A stretch of 64,000 nt of DNA from Nocardioides sp. Lineage in GTDB: Bacteria; Actinomycetota; Actinomycetes; Propionibacteriales; Nocardioidaceae. The notes under the pieces are model-generated. The model was not told the origin of the DNA, made no database searches, and saw nothing but the letters and a program-made list of their open reading frames with translations. The translations under genes and the position numbers were made by a program. The stretch spans positions 1 through 64,000 of the forward strand of contig JACJWV010000019.1 in NCBI GenBank assembly GCA_020636915.1. Reading direction: 5' to 3'. Shown here piece after piece: positions 50,965-60,400 of the stretch; position 1 is the stretch's first letter; each line of letters starts with the position of its first letter.

Positions 50965-52064
50965 CAGCCCGTCGTGTCTCCGGGCGCCTTCCCGACTTCC
51001 CCTGGGACCACCTGCTCGAGCACGGCGAGCGTGCCCGCGCGCACCCGGACGGGATCGTCGACCTGTCGATCGGCACCCCGGTCGACCCGACGCCCGAGGT
51101 CGTGCAGGACGCGCTCCGCCGCGCGGCGGACTCACCGGGCTATCCGCTGACGGTCGGCCGGACGGAGACCCGGCAGGCCGCCGTCGACTGGCTCGAGCGA
51201 CGCCACGGCGTCACCGGGCTGACCCCCGGCTCGGTGCTCCCGGTCATCGGCTCCAAGGAGCTGATCGCCTCGATGCCCGCGCACCTCGGTCTCGGCCCCG
51301 GCGACCTGGTCGCCTACCCGGAGCTCGCCTACCCGACCTACGAGGTCGGCGCCGTCCTGGCCGGGGCGACCCCCGTGGCCCGCGACTCGCTGACGTCGTT
51401 CGGGCCCGAGGTCCCGGCCCTGCTCTGGCTGAACTCGCCGTCGAACCCCACCGGCCGGGTGCTCCCGGTCGAGCACCTGCGCAAGGTCGTCGACTGGTGC
51501 CGCGAGCGCGGCACCCTGCTGGTCTCCGACGAGTGCTACGTCGAGTGCGCCTGGGAGGCCGAGCCGGTCTCGGTGCTGCACCCCGACGTCTGCGGCGGCT
51601 CCCACGAGGGGATCCTCGCGGTGCACTCGCTCTCCAAGCGGTCCAACCTCGCCGGCTACCGCTGCGCGTTCGTCGCCGGTGACCCTGCGGTGGTCGCGGA
51701 GCTGCTCGCGGTCCGCAAGAACCTCGGACTCCAGATGCCCGGCCCGCAGCAGGTCGCGATGCAGGCGGCGCTCGAGGACGACGCCCACGCGGTCGAGCAG
51801 CACGCCCGGTACGCCGCCCGGCGGGCGAAGCTGCGCGAGGCGCTGCTGGTCGCCGGGTTCACGATCGACCACTCCGAGGCGTCCCTCTACCTGTGGACCA
51901 CCGAGGACCAGGACTGCTGGGACACGGTCTCGTGGTTCGCCGAGCGCGGCATCCTGGTCGCGCCGGGTGCCTTCTACGGCGTCGCCGGCAACCGGCACGT
52001 GCGGATCGCCTTCACCGCCACCGACGAGCGCGTCGACGCCGCGGTCGCCCGGCTCACGGCCTGA
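50934..52064 (+). CDS. dapC: N-succinyldiaminopimelate aminotransferase
   Basis: 376 aa. This PLP aminotransferase of the lysine/DAP pathway follows fdxA, its usual neighbour. Family features: LPDFPWDHLLEHGERARAHP near the start, NSPSNPTGRVLP, SDECYVECAW and the PLP lysine in VHSLSKRSNLAGYR. The first 12 codons (MVEEARQRRLAA) come from a dispersed repeat; homologues normally begin just before RLPDFPW. No other in-frame start is visible after the repeat, so the repeat seems to have replaced the original initiation region. Confidence 0.88.
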   Translation: MVEEARQRRLAARRVSGRLPDFPWDHLLEHGERARAHPDGIVDLSIGTPVDPTPEVVQDALRRAADSPGYPLTVGRTETRQAAVDWLERRHGVTGLTPGSVLPVIGSKELIASMPAHLGLGPGDLVAYPELAYPTYEVGAVLAGATPVARDSLTSFGPEVPALLWLNSPSNPTGRVLPVEHLRKVVDWCRERGTLLVSDECYVECAWEAEPVSVLHPDVCGGSHEGILAVHSLSKRSNLAGYRCAFVAGDPAVVAELLAVRKNLGLQMPGPQQVAMQAALEDDAHAVEQHARYAARRAKLREALLVAGFTIDHSEASLYLWTTEDQDCWDTVSWFAERGILVAPGAFYGVAGNRHVRIAFTATDERVDAAVARLTA

Positions 52065-52083
52065 TCGGGCGCGGACTTCGTCG

Positions 52084-52269
52084 TCAGGCGGACAGCGGGA
52101 CGACGACCTGGTCGAGGCCGTCGGGCGTCAGGTAGTGGCCGTCGTCGAAGAGCACGATGCCGTTGCAGAGACGGCACCAGCCCTGGTCGTGCAGGTGGTC
52201 GGAGACCACGTGCGCGGCGAAGCAGTCGCTCGCGTCGGCCGCCGGACAGTCAGGGTAGTGATTGCACAT
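52084..52269 (-). CDS. Small Cys/His-rich protein, DUF5999-like (copy 1)
   Basis: 61 aa: MCNHYPDCPAADASDCFAAH, then QGWCRLCNGIVLFDDGHYLT. Four to six cysteines and several histidines suggest a metal site. The QGWxxLCNGVVLFxD segment is that of small actinobacterial DUF5999 proteins of unknown function. The ATG has GGGAGG five bases upstream. A near-copy lies 120 bases away. Confidence 0.7.
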   Translation of the reverse strand: MCNHYPDCPAADASDCFAAHVVSDHLHDQGWCRLCNGIVLFDDGHYLTPDGLDQVVVPLSA

Positions 52270-52386
52270 CGTCGTACCTCCCGACAGAAGGCTTCCGCGC
52301 CTGGTCGGGTCGAAAACCTGGTCTGGTCCGGGCTGTGGACGGTGCGGCCCCGGGGCCACGCTCCAGGTCGGTGTCGGGGACCGGCG

Positions 52387-52569
52387 TCAGGCCGAGAGGC
52401 CGATGGTGTGGTCGAGGCCGTCCGGGGTCAGGTAGTGGCCGTCGTCGAAGCGGATCACGCCGTTGCACAGCCGGCACCACCCCTGGTCGTGCCGGTGGTC
52501 GGCCACCACCTGGGCGTCGCAGCAGTCGGTGGCCTGGGTGTCAGGACAGCGCGGGGTGTGGTTGCACAT
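52387..52569 (-). CDS. Small Cys/His-rich protein, DUF5999-like (copy 2)
   Basis: 60 aa, about 65% identical to copy 1 over its length (MCNHTPRCPDTQATDCCDAQ, QGWCRLCNGVIRFDDGHYLT). The two are tandem duplicates on the same strand, with different spacer sequence. GAAGGAACG precedes the ATG. Function unknown. Confidence 0.7.
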   Translation of the reverse strand: MCNHTPRCPDTQATDCCDAQVVADHRHDQGWCRLCNGVIRFDDGHYLTPDGLDHTIGLSA

Positions 52570-52750
52570 GTCGTCGTTCCTTCGTGGTCGTTCCGGCCGT
52601 GCTGTTGGTGGTGCACGGCCGCGGCGGCTGGGCTCGCCTCGGATCTCTCTGTGACCAGCATCACCCCGGAGGGGGTGGATGTGGGGAGACCTTGCCCGAA
52701 AGGGCAGGACGGATTAGGCCGAGGCTCGGACGAAGTCGGCCGGAGCCGGG

Positions 52751-53719
52751 TCAGGAGAAGACGTCGACGTGCACGTGGTCGCGGTGCTCGAGGACGGCAG
52801 GGTCGCCGGAGCTCTCCGGCGGGTCGTAGTCGCGCCAGCCCTCGCCGGAGCGGCTCGCGGTCCAGATCCGGTCGTCGAAGATGACCGTCGCGATGTCGAG
52901 CCGGTCGGCCATCGCGACGAGGTACTGGGCCATCGCCCACCCGCGGATCTTGTTCGCGGGGCTGACGGGCCGCACGAACACGTCGACCGCGCGCCCGTCG
53001 TAGTGGGCGGAGCCCGCCATGTGGCCGCTGCTGACGCCGCCCGGGGCGAAGCCGCCCATCGGCGGGTCGCCGAAGACCTCGTCGACCTCGCGCCGGACGA
53101 CGTCGGCCCGGTGCGTGAGCCCGGAGTCGGTGAGCGTGCGGCCGGCCGAGTCCGGTGCGTCCCCGAGACGACAGCTGAACGCGTGCGGGGAGTTGCCGGT
53201 GAGCGCGGAGGCGAGCACCCGAGCGTCGGCCTCGTGCTCGGCGTACGCCTCGGGGTAGCCGGACCGCTGCACCTCCTGCGCCGCCTCGGTCACCTGCATC
53301 GTCTGGTAGCCGTCGACCTTCGCGAGCGCGTCGTAGAAGGCGTTGGCGGCGTAGTAGGGGTTGGTGACCTGGGCCCGCGTGCCCCAGCCTTGCGACGGGC
53401 GCTGCTGGAACAGCCCGGCCGAGTCGCGGTCGCCGCTCTCGAGGTTGTAGAGCTTGGACTCCTGGTAGGCGGTCGCGAGGGCGATCGTGGCGGCCCGGGC
53501 GGGCATCCCGCGACGGACCGCGACCGCGGTGATCAGGGCGGCGTTCTCGGCCTGCTCGACCGACAGCGTGACCGTGCGCCCGCTGACCGTCGCGGTGCAC
53601 TCGTCGGGGGTGAAGAACGGCGCGACGCCGCCGATCAGGCTGGTGACGCCCCAGACGCCCGCAGCCACGGCACCCACGCCGGCGAGCGCGACCAGGGCGA
53701 CGCCGGTCCGCACCCTCAT
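52751..53719 (-). CDS. Exported cell-wall-associated protein, lysozyme/transglycosylase-like
   Basis: 322 aa. One N-terminal membrane segment (about 8-32) is followed by an exported domain. It contains ATIALATAYQESKLYNLESG, then DRDSAGLFQQRPSQGWG, which is a lysozyme-like fold core with a catalytic-type Glu, and a C-terminal region (SAHYDGRAVDVFVRP, HRDHVHVDVFS) whose His/Asp pattern resembles LAS (M15-like) peptidases. Such two-part proteins occur in actinobacteria. Peptidoglycan is the likely target, unproven. A CTTGCCC-GAAA-GGGCAGG hairpin (about 52693-52710) lies just after it and may be its terminator; the rest of 52570-52750 holds nothing I can name. Confidence 0.75.
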   Translation of the reverse strand: MRVRTGVALVALAGVGAVAAGVWGVTSLIGGVAPFFTPDECTATVSGRTVTLSVEQAENAALITAVAVRRGMPARAATIALATAYQESKLYNLESGDRDSAGLFQQRPSQGWGTRAQVTNPYYAANAFYDALAKVDGYQTMQVTEAAQEVQRSGYPEAYAEHEADARVLASALTGNSPHAFSCRLGDAPDSAGRTLTDSGLTHRADVVRREVDEVFGDPPMGGFAPGGVSSGHMAGSAHYDGRAVDVFVRPVSPANKIRGWAMAQYLVAMADRLDIATVIFDDRIWTASRSGEGWRDYDPPESSGDPAVLEHRDHVHVDVFS

Positions 53720-53740
53720 GAGCTCCTCATGGGTCCAGTG

Positions 53741-54697
53741 TCAGTTGGTGTGCAAAACGGCGTTCAGCGCCACGCCGTCGCTCTTCCACGGCACCGCCTC
53801 GATGGCCCCGGTGATCGAGTTGCGGCGGAACAGCACGTTGCTCACGCCCGACAGCTCGACGGCCTTGACCACTCTGGTGCTCGCGTGGGCCAGGTCCGGG
53901 TCGGGGACGACGACCTTGGTGCCGGCGGTGACGTAGCAGCCCGCCTCGACGACGCAGTCGTCGCCGAGCGAGATCCCGATCCCGGCGTTGGCACCGATCA
54001 GGCAGCGCTCCCCGACGGAGACCACCTCCTTGCCGCCACCGGAGAGGGTGCCCATGATCGACGCGCCGCCGCCGACGTCGGAGCCGTCGCCGACGACGAC
54101 GCCGGCGGAGATCCGGCCCTCGACCATCGACGTGCCCAGCGTGCCGGCGTTGTAGTTGACGAAGCCCTCGTGCATCACCGTGGTGCCCTCGGCGAGGTGC
54201 GCTCCGAGCCGCACCCGGTCGGCGTCGGCGATCCGCACGCCGCTCGGCACGACGTAGTCGACCATGCGCGGGAACTTGTCGACCCCGAAGACGGTGAGGT
54301 GCCGGCCGTTGGCGCGGAGCCGGGTCCGGGCGGCCTCGAAGCCCTCGACGGCGCACGGGCCGGCACTGGTCCACACGACGTTGGTGAGCAGCCCGAAGAC
54401 GCCGTCGAGGTTGATCGTGTGCGGTGCCACCTGGCGCGAGGAGAGCAGGTGCAGGCGCAGCCAGACGTCCTCGGTCGTCGTCGGCGGCGCCTGGAGGTCC
54501 GCGACCTCGACGAGCAGCACGTCGCGGGTCACGCCGCGGTCCTTGTCGGCGCCCTGGAGCGCGCCCAGGTCGGCCGGACAGACCGCAGCTGCCGGCTTCT
54601 CGCCGAGCGCCGGGCTCGGGAACCAGACGTCGAGCACGGTCCCGGCCGCGTCGAGGGTGGCCAGGCCGAAGCCCCAGGCAGTCGTCGGCGTGCTCAC
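53741..54697 (-). CDS. dapD: Tetrahydrodipicolinate N-succinyltransferase
   Basis: 318 aa, the long actinobacterial form. It succinylates tetrahydrodipicolinate in lysine/DAP synthesis. The left-handed beta-helix hexapeptides are visible (RIADADRVRLGAHLAEGTTV, GRISAGVVVGDGSDVGGGAS, CLIGANAGIGISLGDDCVVE), as is NYNAGTLGTSMVEGRISAGV around the active site. GTG 54697 lies eight bases after TAGGCT. dapC is 2.6 kb away on the other strand and dapE starts at 63885, so the pathway is spread over three operons here. Confidence 0.95.
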   Translation of the reverse strand: MSTPTTAWGFGLATLDAAGTVLDVWFPSPALGEKPAAAVCPADLGALQGADKDRGVTRDVLLVEVADLQAPPTTTEDVWLRLHLLSSRQVAPHTINLDGVFGLLTNVVWTSAGPCAVEGFEAARTRLRANGRHLTVFGVDKFPRMVDYVVPSGVRIADADRVRLGAHLAEGTTVMHEGFVNYNAGTLGTSMVEGRISAGVVVGDGSDVGGGASIMGTLSGGGKEVVSVGERCLIGANAGIGISLGDDCVVEAGCYVTAGTKVVVPDPDLAHASTRVVKAVELSGVSNVLFRRNSITGAIEAVPWKSDGVALNAVLHTN

Positions 54698-54730
54698 GGG
54701 AGGACAGCCTAGATGCGGTACGTCGTGCGG

Positions 54731-55240
54731 CTACTCGCCGGTCCGCCCGTCGACGGCCTCGCGGAGCAGGTCGGCGTGGCCGAGGTGGCGTGCGTACTCC
54801 TTGAGCACCTGCTGCAGCACGTCGCGGATCGTCGCGATCCGGTCGTCGGGGTCCAGGACGAGGTCCAGCGCCTCGTCGGGGAGGCCGTCGAGCCAGGCGT
54901 CGGCCCGCGCTGCGGTGTCCCGCCACGTCGCGAACGCCTCCTGGACCACGGCGGGGTCCGCGACGGCTCCGTCGAACTGCGTCTCCCAGTCTCCGTCCAC
55001 GACGAAGAGCTGGTCGTCCTCGGGATGCCGCTGGAGGACCCGGTGGAACCAGTGGTGCTCCATCTGCGCGAGGTGGCGGACCAGCCCGAGCAGGCTCAGG
55101 GTGCTCGGCGGCACCGACCGGCGCGCGAGCTGCTCGGCGTCGAGGTCGGCGGTCTTGCGCTCGACCGCGGCACGGAGGTCGGCCAGCCAGCGGCGCAGGG
55201 TCGCGAGCTCCCCGGGTGTCCCGGCCCCGGCCGTGCTCAT
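54731..55240 (-). CDS. DinB/DUF664 family protein (copy 1)
   Basis: 169 aa. DAEQLARRSVPPSTLSLLGL, then VRHLAQMEHHWF gives the first metal-ligand histidine, and a late EYARHLGHADLLREAVDG provides the others. DinB-like helical bundles in actinobacteria include mycothiol-dependent metalloenzymes, which fits the mshB-containing genome. It starts 10 bases after the next gene upstream, a paralogue, and the two probably form an operon. Confidence 0.87.
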   Translation of the reverse strand: MSTAGAGTPGELATLRRWLADLRAAVERKTADLDAEQLARRSVPPSTLSLLGLVRHLAQMEHHWFHRVLQRHPEDDQLFVVDGDWETQFDGAVADPAVVQEAFATWRDTAARADAWLDGLPDEALDLVLDPDDRIATIRDVLQQVLKEYARHLGHADLLREAVDGRTGE

Positions 55241-55250
55241 CGCCGGGTCC

Positions 55251-55784
55251 TCACTGGCCGGTCCGTCCGTCGATGCACTCGCGGAGCAGGTCGGCGTGGC
55301 CGACGTGGCGGGCGTACTCCTCGACGAGGTGCACCATGACGTCGCGCACCTCGATCTCGTCGTCGTGCACCCGGACGGTGCGGTCCCAGTCGGTGTCCTG
55401 GTCGATCCACGCGTCCGCGGCGGCGACCTCGCGTCGCCACGACGCCCAGGCCTCCTCGACGACGGCCGGGTCGGGCACGGCCCCGTTGAAGTCGGCGTCG
55501 CGGTCGCTCTCGGTGCGGTAGAGCAGCGGGATCTCCGGGTGGCCCTGGAGGACGCGCCGGTTCCAGCTGTGCTCGACCTTCGCGAGGTGGCGGACCAGGC
55601 CGAGCAGGGACAGCGTCGACGGGGGCACCGAGCGCCGCGCCAGCTGCTCCGCGTCGAGACCCTCGCACTTCATCTCGAAGGTGATGCGGTAGTTGCGCAG
55701 GTAGGCCAGGACGTTCTCCCGCTCACCGTGCGTGGGGGAGTAGTCCCGGCGGTCCGCGCCCTCGGGCTGCCCGTTGTCGCTCAT
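55251..55784 (-). CDS. DinB/DUF664 family protein (copy 2)
   Basis: 177 aa. It shares DAEQLARRSVPPSTLSLLGL and the EEYARHVGHADLLRECIDG end with copy 1, with different middle regions, so the pair arose by tandem duplication. The metal histidines are conserved (VEHSW and HVGHADL). ATG 55784 was taken over upstream codons because the family normally starts near this point. Function is probably a mycothiol S-transferase-like reaction of unknown substrate. Confidence 0.85.
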   Translation of the reverse strand: MSDNGQPEGADRRDYSPTHGERENVLAYLRNYRITFEMKCEGLDAEQLARRSVPPSTLSLLGLVRHLAKVEHSWNRRVLQGHPEIPLLYRTESDRDADFNGAVPDPAVVEEAWASWRREVAAADAWIDQDTDWDRTVRVHDDEIEVRDVMVHLVEEYARHVGHADLLRECIDGRTGQ

Positions 55785-55841
55785 GGGTACACCCGACCAG
55801 CAGTCACCGACGTCCGGCAACCGGGTTCCGGGGCCGCAGGG

Positions 55842-55908
55842 GCGATAGTCCCTCGCGTTCCGGCTGCCAGAGGGCCGTTGTGACAACCAGAACGTGAGGG
55901 ACTATCGC
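55842..55908. repeat. Palindrome, left partner, before an AbiEi/DUF559-like gene
   Basis: Arms 55842-55860 and 55890-55908 are complementary with one mismatch (GCGATAGTCCCTC...GAGGGACTATCGC). It lies between divergent starts, so it is not a terminator. The right partner is at 57051-57117. Confidence 0.85.
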
Positions 55909-55994
55909 GGCTTCGCGGACGCGTCCCGGGGCCGAGCCCGGGACCCTGTGGATGACGGACGCGCGGACCGGCCGATCCGGCTCACGATGCCTCC

Positions 55995-57038
55995 GTGTCG
56001 CACTCTCTCGAGCGCCACCTCACGCGGGCCGGTCTCGTCGTGCCCGTCCGGGTAGACCCCTCCGGGGTGAACGGTCCGACCCGGGGCCAGGCGCGAGGAC
56101 CGGCGTGGCGTCGTACCTCGCAGGGCCTGTATGTCCCGAGCTCGGTTGTCGGCGACCAGGTCGATCAGCGGATCGTGGAGGCGGCGGCCGTCTTGCCGAG
56201 GTTCGGCGGCGTGACCGGGTGGGCGGGACTGGGGTGGCTCGGCGGACGGTGGTTCGACGGGCTCTCGTCCTCGGGCCGGCCGCTCGACGTCGATCTCGCG
56301 ACCGGCGGCCTGCACGTGCGCCGGCAACCGGGCATCGCCATCTGCGAGGAGAAGCTCGACCCGCGTGAGCTGATCACCGTCGACGGTCTCCGTGTCACAA
56401 CTGCGGTCCGGTCGGTCTGCTTCGCCATGCGCTACGCGCCGTCCCTGCGCGAGGCCGTCACTGTTCTCGAGATGGCGGCGTACTCGGACCTGGTCTCGAT
56501 CGACGAGCTGATGGCGTACGCACTCGCGCACCCCGCGTGGACCGGGATCCCGCAGTGCCGTGAGGCCGTCCCGTGGTGCGACGAGAACGTCTGGTCGCCG
56601 GCCGAGTCGGGCATGAAGTGGACGTGGACCGTGGTGGCGGGCCGACCACGACCGCTCTGCAACCGCCCGGTCTTCGACCTCGCGGGCCGCCATCTGGGGA
56701 CCCCGGACCTCCTCGACCCGGTCGCCGGTGTCTTCGGCCAGTACGACGGGTCGCTCCATCTCGCAGGTCGGCAACGCGCCACGGACCTGGACAAGGAGGC
56801 GGCACTCAGATCGGTCGGCCTCGAGGGGGCGACGATGGTCGCGGCCGACCGGGTGAACCCGAGCAGGTTCCTCTTCCGGCTGAATCTCGCCTACGAACGG
56901 GCGGCGTGCCTCGCTGAAGGTGAGCGCGGCTGGACCATCGTGGCGCCACCGGGATGGGTCTCCACCGAGACCGTCGCGGCGCGTCGCCGGCTGGACGACC
57001 GTCAACGCGCACGGCTCCTGCGCTACCGGGCGGGGTAG
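55995..57038 (+). CDS. AbiEi-like N-terminus plus DUF559/Vsr-like nuclease domain
   Basis: 347 aa. The first 100 residues resemble AbiEi-type antitoxins (WRRTSQGLYVPSS, then GGVTGWAGLGWLGG). The C-terminal part has ESGMKW, CNRPVFDLAGRHLGTPDLLD and GVFGQYDGSLH, a layout like PD-(D/E)xK DUF559 nucleases (x-DLLD-x-GEYDGxxH), but with Gln where the second acidic residue is usual (GQYDG). GTG 55995 is six bases after CACGAT. The gene is bracketed by two long palindromes. A solitary defence or mobile-element role is possible. No toxin partner is adjacent. Confidence 0.65.
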   Translation: MSHSLERHLTRAGLVVPVRVDPSGVNGPTRGQARGPAWRRTSQGLYVPSSVVGDQVDQRIVEAAAVLPRFGGVTGWAGLGWLGGRWFDGLSSSGRPLDVDLATGGLHVRRQPGIAICEEKLDPRELITVDGLRVTTAVRSVCFAMRYAPSLREAVTVLEMAAYSDLVSIDELMAYALAHPAWTGIPQCREAVPWCDENVWSPAESGMKWTWTVVAGRPRPLCNRPVFDLAGRHLGTPDLLDPVAGVFGQYDGSLHLAGRQRATDLDKEAALRSVGLEGATMVAADRVNPSRFLFRLNLAYERAACLAEGERGWTIVAPPGWVSTETVAARRRLDDRQRARLLRYRAG

Positions 57039-57050
57039 CGGTGGCCAACG

Positions 57051-57117
57051 GCGATAGTCCCTCACGGTCTGGTTGTCGCAGGCGGCCATCCGCGACCAGA
57101 ACGTGAGGGACTATCGC
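57051..57117. repeat. Palindrome, right partner
   Basis: Outer arms GCGATAGTCCCTCACG... and ...CGTGAGGGACTATCGC extend about 24-26 bp with a few mismatches. It begins 13 bases after the AbiEi/DUF559-like gene and shares its arm sequence with 55842-55908. Confidence 0.85.
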
Positions 57118-57181
57118 GCCGGACGGCACGAATCCACCCCCGCAACCCGAATCCGATTGGCGGCCCGCCACGCCCACGCCG

Positions 57182-57420
57182 TACGATTTCGGCACAGGCG
57201 TTCGAGCCGTCATCAGCGGCGAGCCTCCGGAAGAACGGTCTCGACGAGCACGACCACCGACGAGACCCAGTAGAACCGGACGGGTGGGCCCGTCACAGCC
57301 TCGAACGAGTGGCTCCTCCCCGGAAGTCGGGCGAGGAGCAAGTGGGGTGGTACCGCGGGTCCTGTGCCGAGCAGGGCGTCGTCCTCACACGACGACGAGC
57401 GCAGCGCAGGAGAGCCACCC
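57182..57420 (+). promoter_or_regulatory. T-box riboswitch (translational, AUC specifier) controlling ileS
   Basis: TACGAT (57182-57187) is a likely -10. Hairpin GCCG-TCATCAG-CGGC (57206-57220) shows the Ile codon ATC (57212-57214) in its loop. The T-box core GGGTGGTACCGCGG is at 57345-57358. The Shine-Dalgarno AGGAGAG (57408-57414) is followed by CCACCC (57415-57420), which can pair with the GGGTGG of the core. Uncharged tRNA-Ile should free the ribosome site. This is the known actinobacterial ileS arrangement. Confidence 0.92.
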
Positions 57421-60400
57421 ATGACCTATCCGAAGGTCTCCACGTCCGGCACGGGCCCGGTCCCGTCGAGCCCGAAGTTCCCCGAGATCGAGGAGCAGGT
57501 CCTCGCCTACTGGGAGTCCGACGGCACGTTCCAGGCGAGCATCGACCAGCGCGAGGCCGGCGAGGACGGCGCCAACGAGTTCGTCTTCTACGACGGCCCG
57601 CCGTTCGCCAACGGGCTGCCGCACTACGGCCACCTGCTGACCGGCTACGTCAAGGACCTGATCCCGCGCTACCAGACCATGCGCGGCCGCCGGGTCGAGC
57701 GCCGTTTCGGCTGGGACACCCACGGCCTGCCCGCCGAGCTCGAGGCGATGCGCCTCAACGGCATCAAGACCACCGACGAGATCCTCGAGCTCGGCATCGA
57801 GAAGTTCAACGAGGCCTGCCGGGCGTCGGTGATGAAGTACACCGGCGAGTGGCGCGAGTACGTCACCCGCCAGGCCCGCTGGGTCGACTTCGACAACGAT
57901 TACCGGACCATGAACCCCGACTACATGGAGTCGGTGATGTGGGCCTTCAAGCAGCTCCACGACAAGGGGCTGGTCTACGAGGGCTTCCGCGTCCTGCCCT
58001 ACTGCTGGAACGACGAGACGCCGCTGTCCAACCACGAGCTGCGGATGGACGACGACGTCTACCAGAACCGTCAGGACCCCGCGGTGACCGTGGGCTACGA
58101 GATCGAGACGCCCGGTGCCTTCCAGGGCGTCAAGCTGCTCGTCTGGACGACGACCCCGTGGACCCTGCCGAGCAACCTCGCGGTCATGGTCGGCGACGAC
58201 ATCGACTACGTCGTGGTCGAGTCGGACGTCACCGGCCGGACCGAGCGCTACCTGCTCGCCGAGGCGCGGCTGGCGGCGTACGCGCGCGAGCTCGGGGTCT
58301 CGACAGGCTCGACCACCGACTTCAACGTCACCTGGCGCGGGGTCGGCGCCGACCTCGTCGGCCTGACCTACACCCCGCCGTTCTCCTACTACCTCGGCCA
58401 TCCGCGCGCCTTCCGCGTCGTCGCGGCGGAGTTCGTCACGACTACCGACGGCACCGGGCTGGTGCACACCGCCGGCGCCTTCGGTGAGGACGACAAGGTC
58501 GTCACCGACCGCGAGGGGATCGAGGCGGTCATGCCCGTCGGCAAGGACGGGCGCTTCACGTTCCCGGTCACCGACTACGAGGGCATGCAGGTCTTCGACG
58601 CCAACCTCCACGTCATCGACGACCTGAAGGCCGCCACGAACGGCGAGCCCGGCGGGTCGGTCACGCCGGGCACGGTGCTGCTGCGCCGCGAGACCTACGA
58701 CCACAGCTACCCGCACTGCTGGCGCTGCCGCGAGCCCCTGATCTACAAGGGCGTCTCGTCGTGGTTCGTCGAGGTGACCGCGTTCAAGCAGCGGATGATG
58801 GAGCTCAACCAGCAGATCAACTGGGTGCCCGAGCACATCCGCGACGGGCAGTTCGGCAAGTGGCTCGAGAACGCCCGCGACTGGTCGATCACCCGCAACC
58901 GCTTCTGGGGCTCGCCGGTCCCGGTGTGGAAGAGCGACGACCCGACCTACCCGCGCCTGGACGTCTACGGGTCGTTCGAGGAGATCGAGCGCGACTTCGG
59001 CACCCTCCCGCGCAACAAGGACGGCGAGCCGGACCTGCACCGGCCGTACGTCGACGACCTGGTGCGCCCGAACCCCGACGACCCGACGGGCAGGTCGATG
59101 ATGCGTCGTGTCCCGGACGTACTCGACGTCTGGTTCGACTCCGGCTCGATGTCGTTCGCCCAGGTGCACGTGCCCTTCGAGAACGAGGACTGGTTCACCC
59201 ACCACTTCCCGGCCGACTTCATCGTCGAGTACATCGGCCAGACGCGCGGCTGGTTCTACACGCTGCACATCCTGGCCAGCGGCATCTTCGACAAGCCGGC
59301 GTTCGAGAACTGCATCAGCCACGGCATCGTGCTCGGCTCCGACGGCAACAAGATGTCGAAGTCGCTGCGCAACTACCCCGACGTGCGCGAGGTCTTCGAC
59401 CGCGACGGCGCCGACGCGATGCGCTGGTTCCTCATGTCGTCGCCGATCCTGCGCGGCGGCAACCTGATCGTCACCGAGCAGGGCATCCGCGACTCGGTGC
59501 GGCAGGTGATGATCCCGCTGTGGAACAGCTGGTACTTCTTCCAGCTCTACGCCAACGCCCACGAGGGCGGGCGGGGGTACGACGCGACGCGGCGCACCGA
59601 CTCGACCGACCCGCTGGACCGCTACCTGCTCGCCAAGTGCCGTGACTTCGTCGAGGAGATGACGACGGCGCTGGACGGGTACGCCGTCGCGGACGCGTGC
59701 GACGCCACGCGGTCGTTCCTCGACGTGCTGACGAACTGGTACATCCGCCGCTCGCGCGACCGCTTCTGGGAGGGCGACGCCGACGCGTTCGACACGCTCT
59801 ACACGGTCCTCGAGGTGGTCTGCCGCGCGACCGCGCCGCTGATGCCGCTGACGACCGAGGAGGTCTGGCGCGGGCTGACCGGTGGCCGTTCGGTGCACCT
59901 GACCGACTGGCCGCTCGTCGACGAGCTGCCCTCCGACGAGCCGCTCGTCGCCGCGATGGACGTCGTGCGCGAGGTCTGCTCGGCGACGTCGGCGCTGCGC
60001 AAGGCCGGCAACCTGCGCAACCGGTTGCCGCTGTCGACCCTGACCGTCGTCGTACCCGATCCCGGGGCGCTCGCCGGGTTCGACGGGATCGTCCGCGACG
60101 AGGTCAACGTCAAGGCGGTCCGGCTGCTGTCGGTCGACTCCGACGAGGCGGCGTCCTACGGCGTCGAGCAGAAGCTCACCGTCAACGCCCGCGCGGCGGG
60201 ACCGCGGCTCGGGCGCGACGTGCAGACGGCGATCAAGGGCTCGAAGTCGGGCGACTGGTCGGTGGCCGAGGACGGCACGGTGACCGCGGGCGGACTCGCG
60301 CTGCAGGAGGGCGAGTACACCCTCGAGACCGTCGCCGGCTCCGCCGACGGGGGTACGGCGACCGGCGTGCTGCGCAGCGGCGGGTTCGTCGTCCTCGACA

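Noticed and set aside
52600..52740. Riboswitch upstream of the DUF5999-like pair
   Set aside because: Apart from a small hairpin (CTTGCCC-GAAA-GGGCAGG) after the neighbouring gene, no conserved riboswitch core was found.
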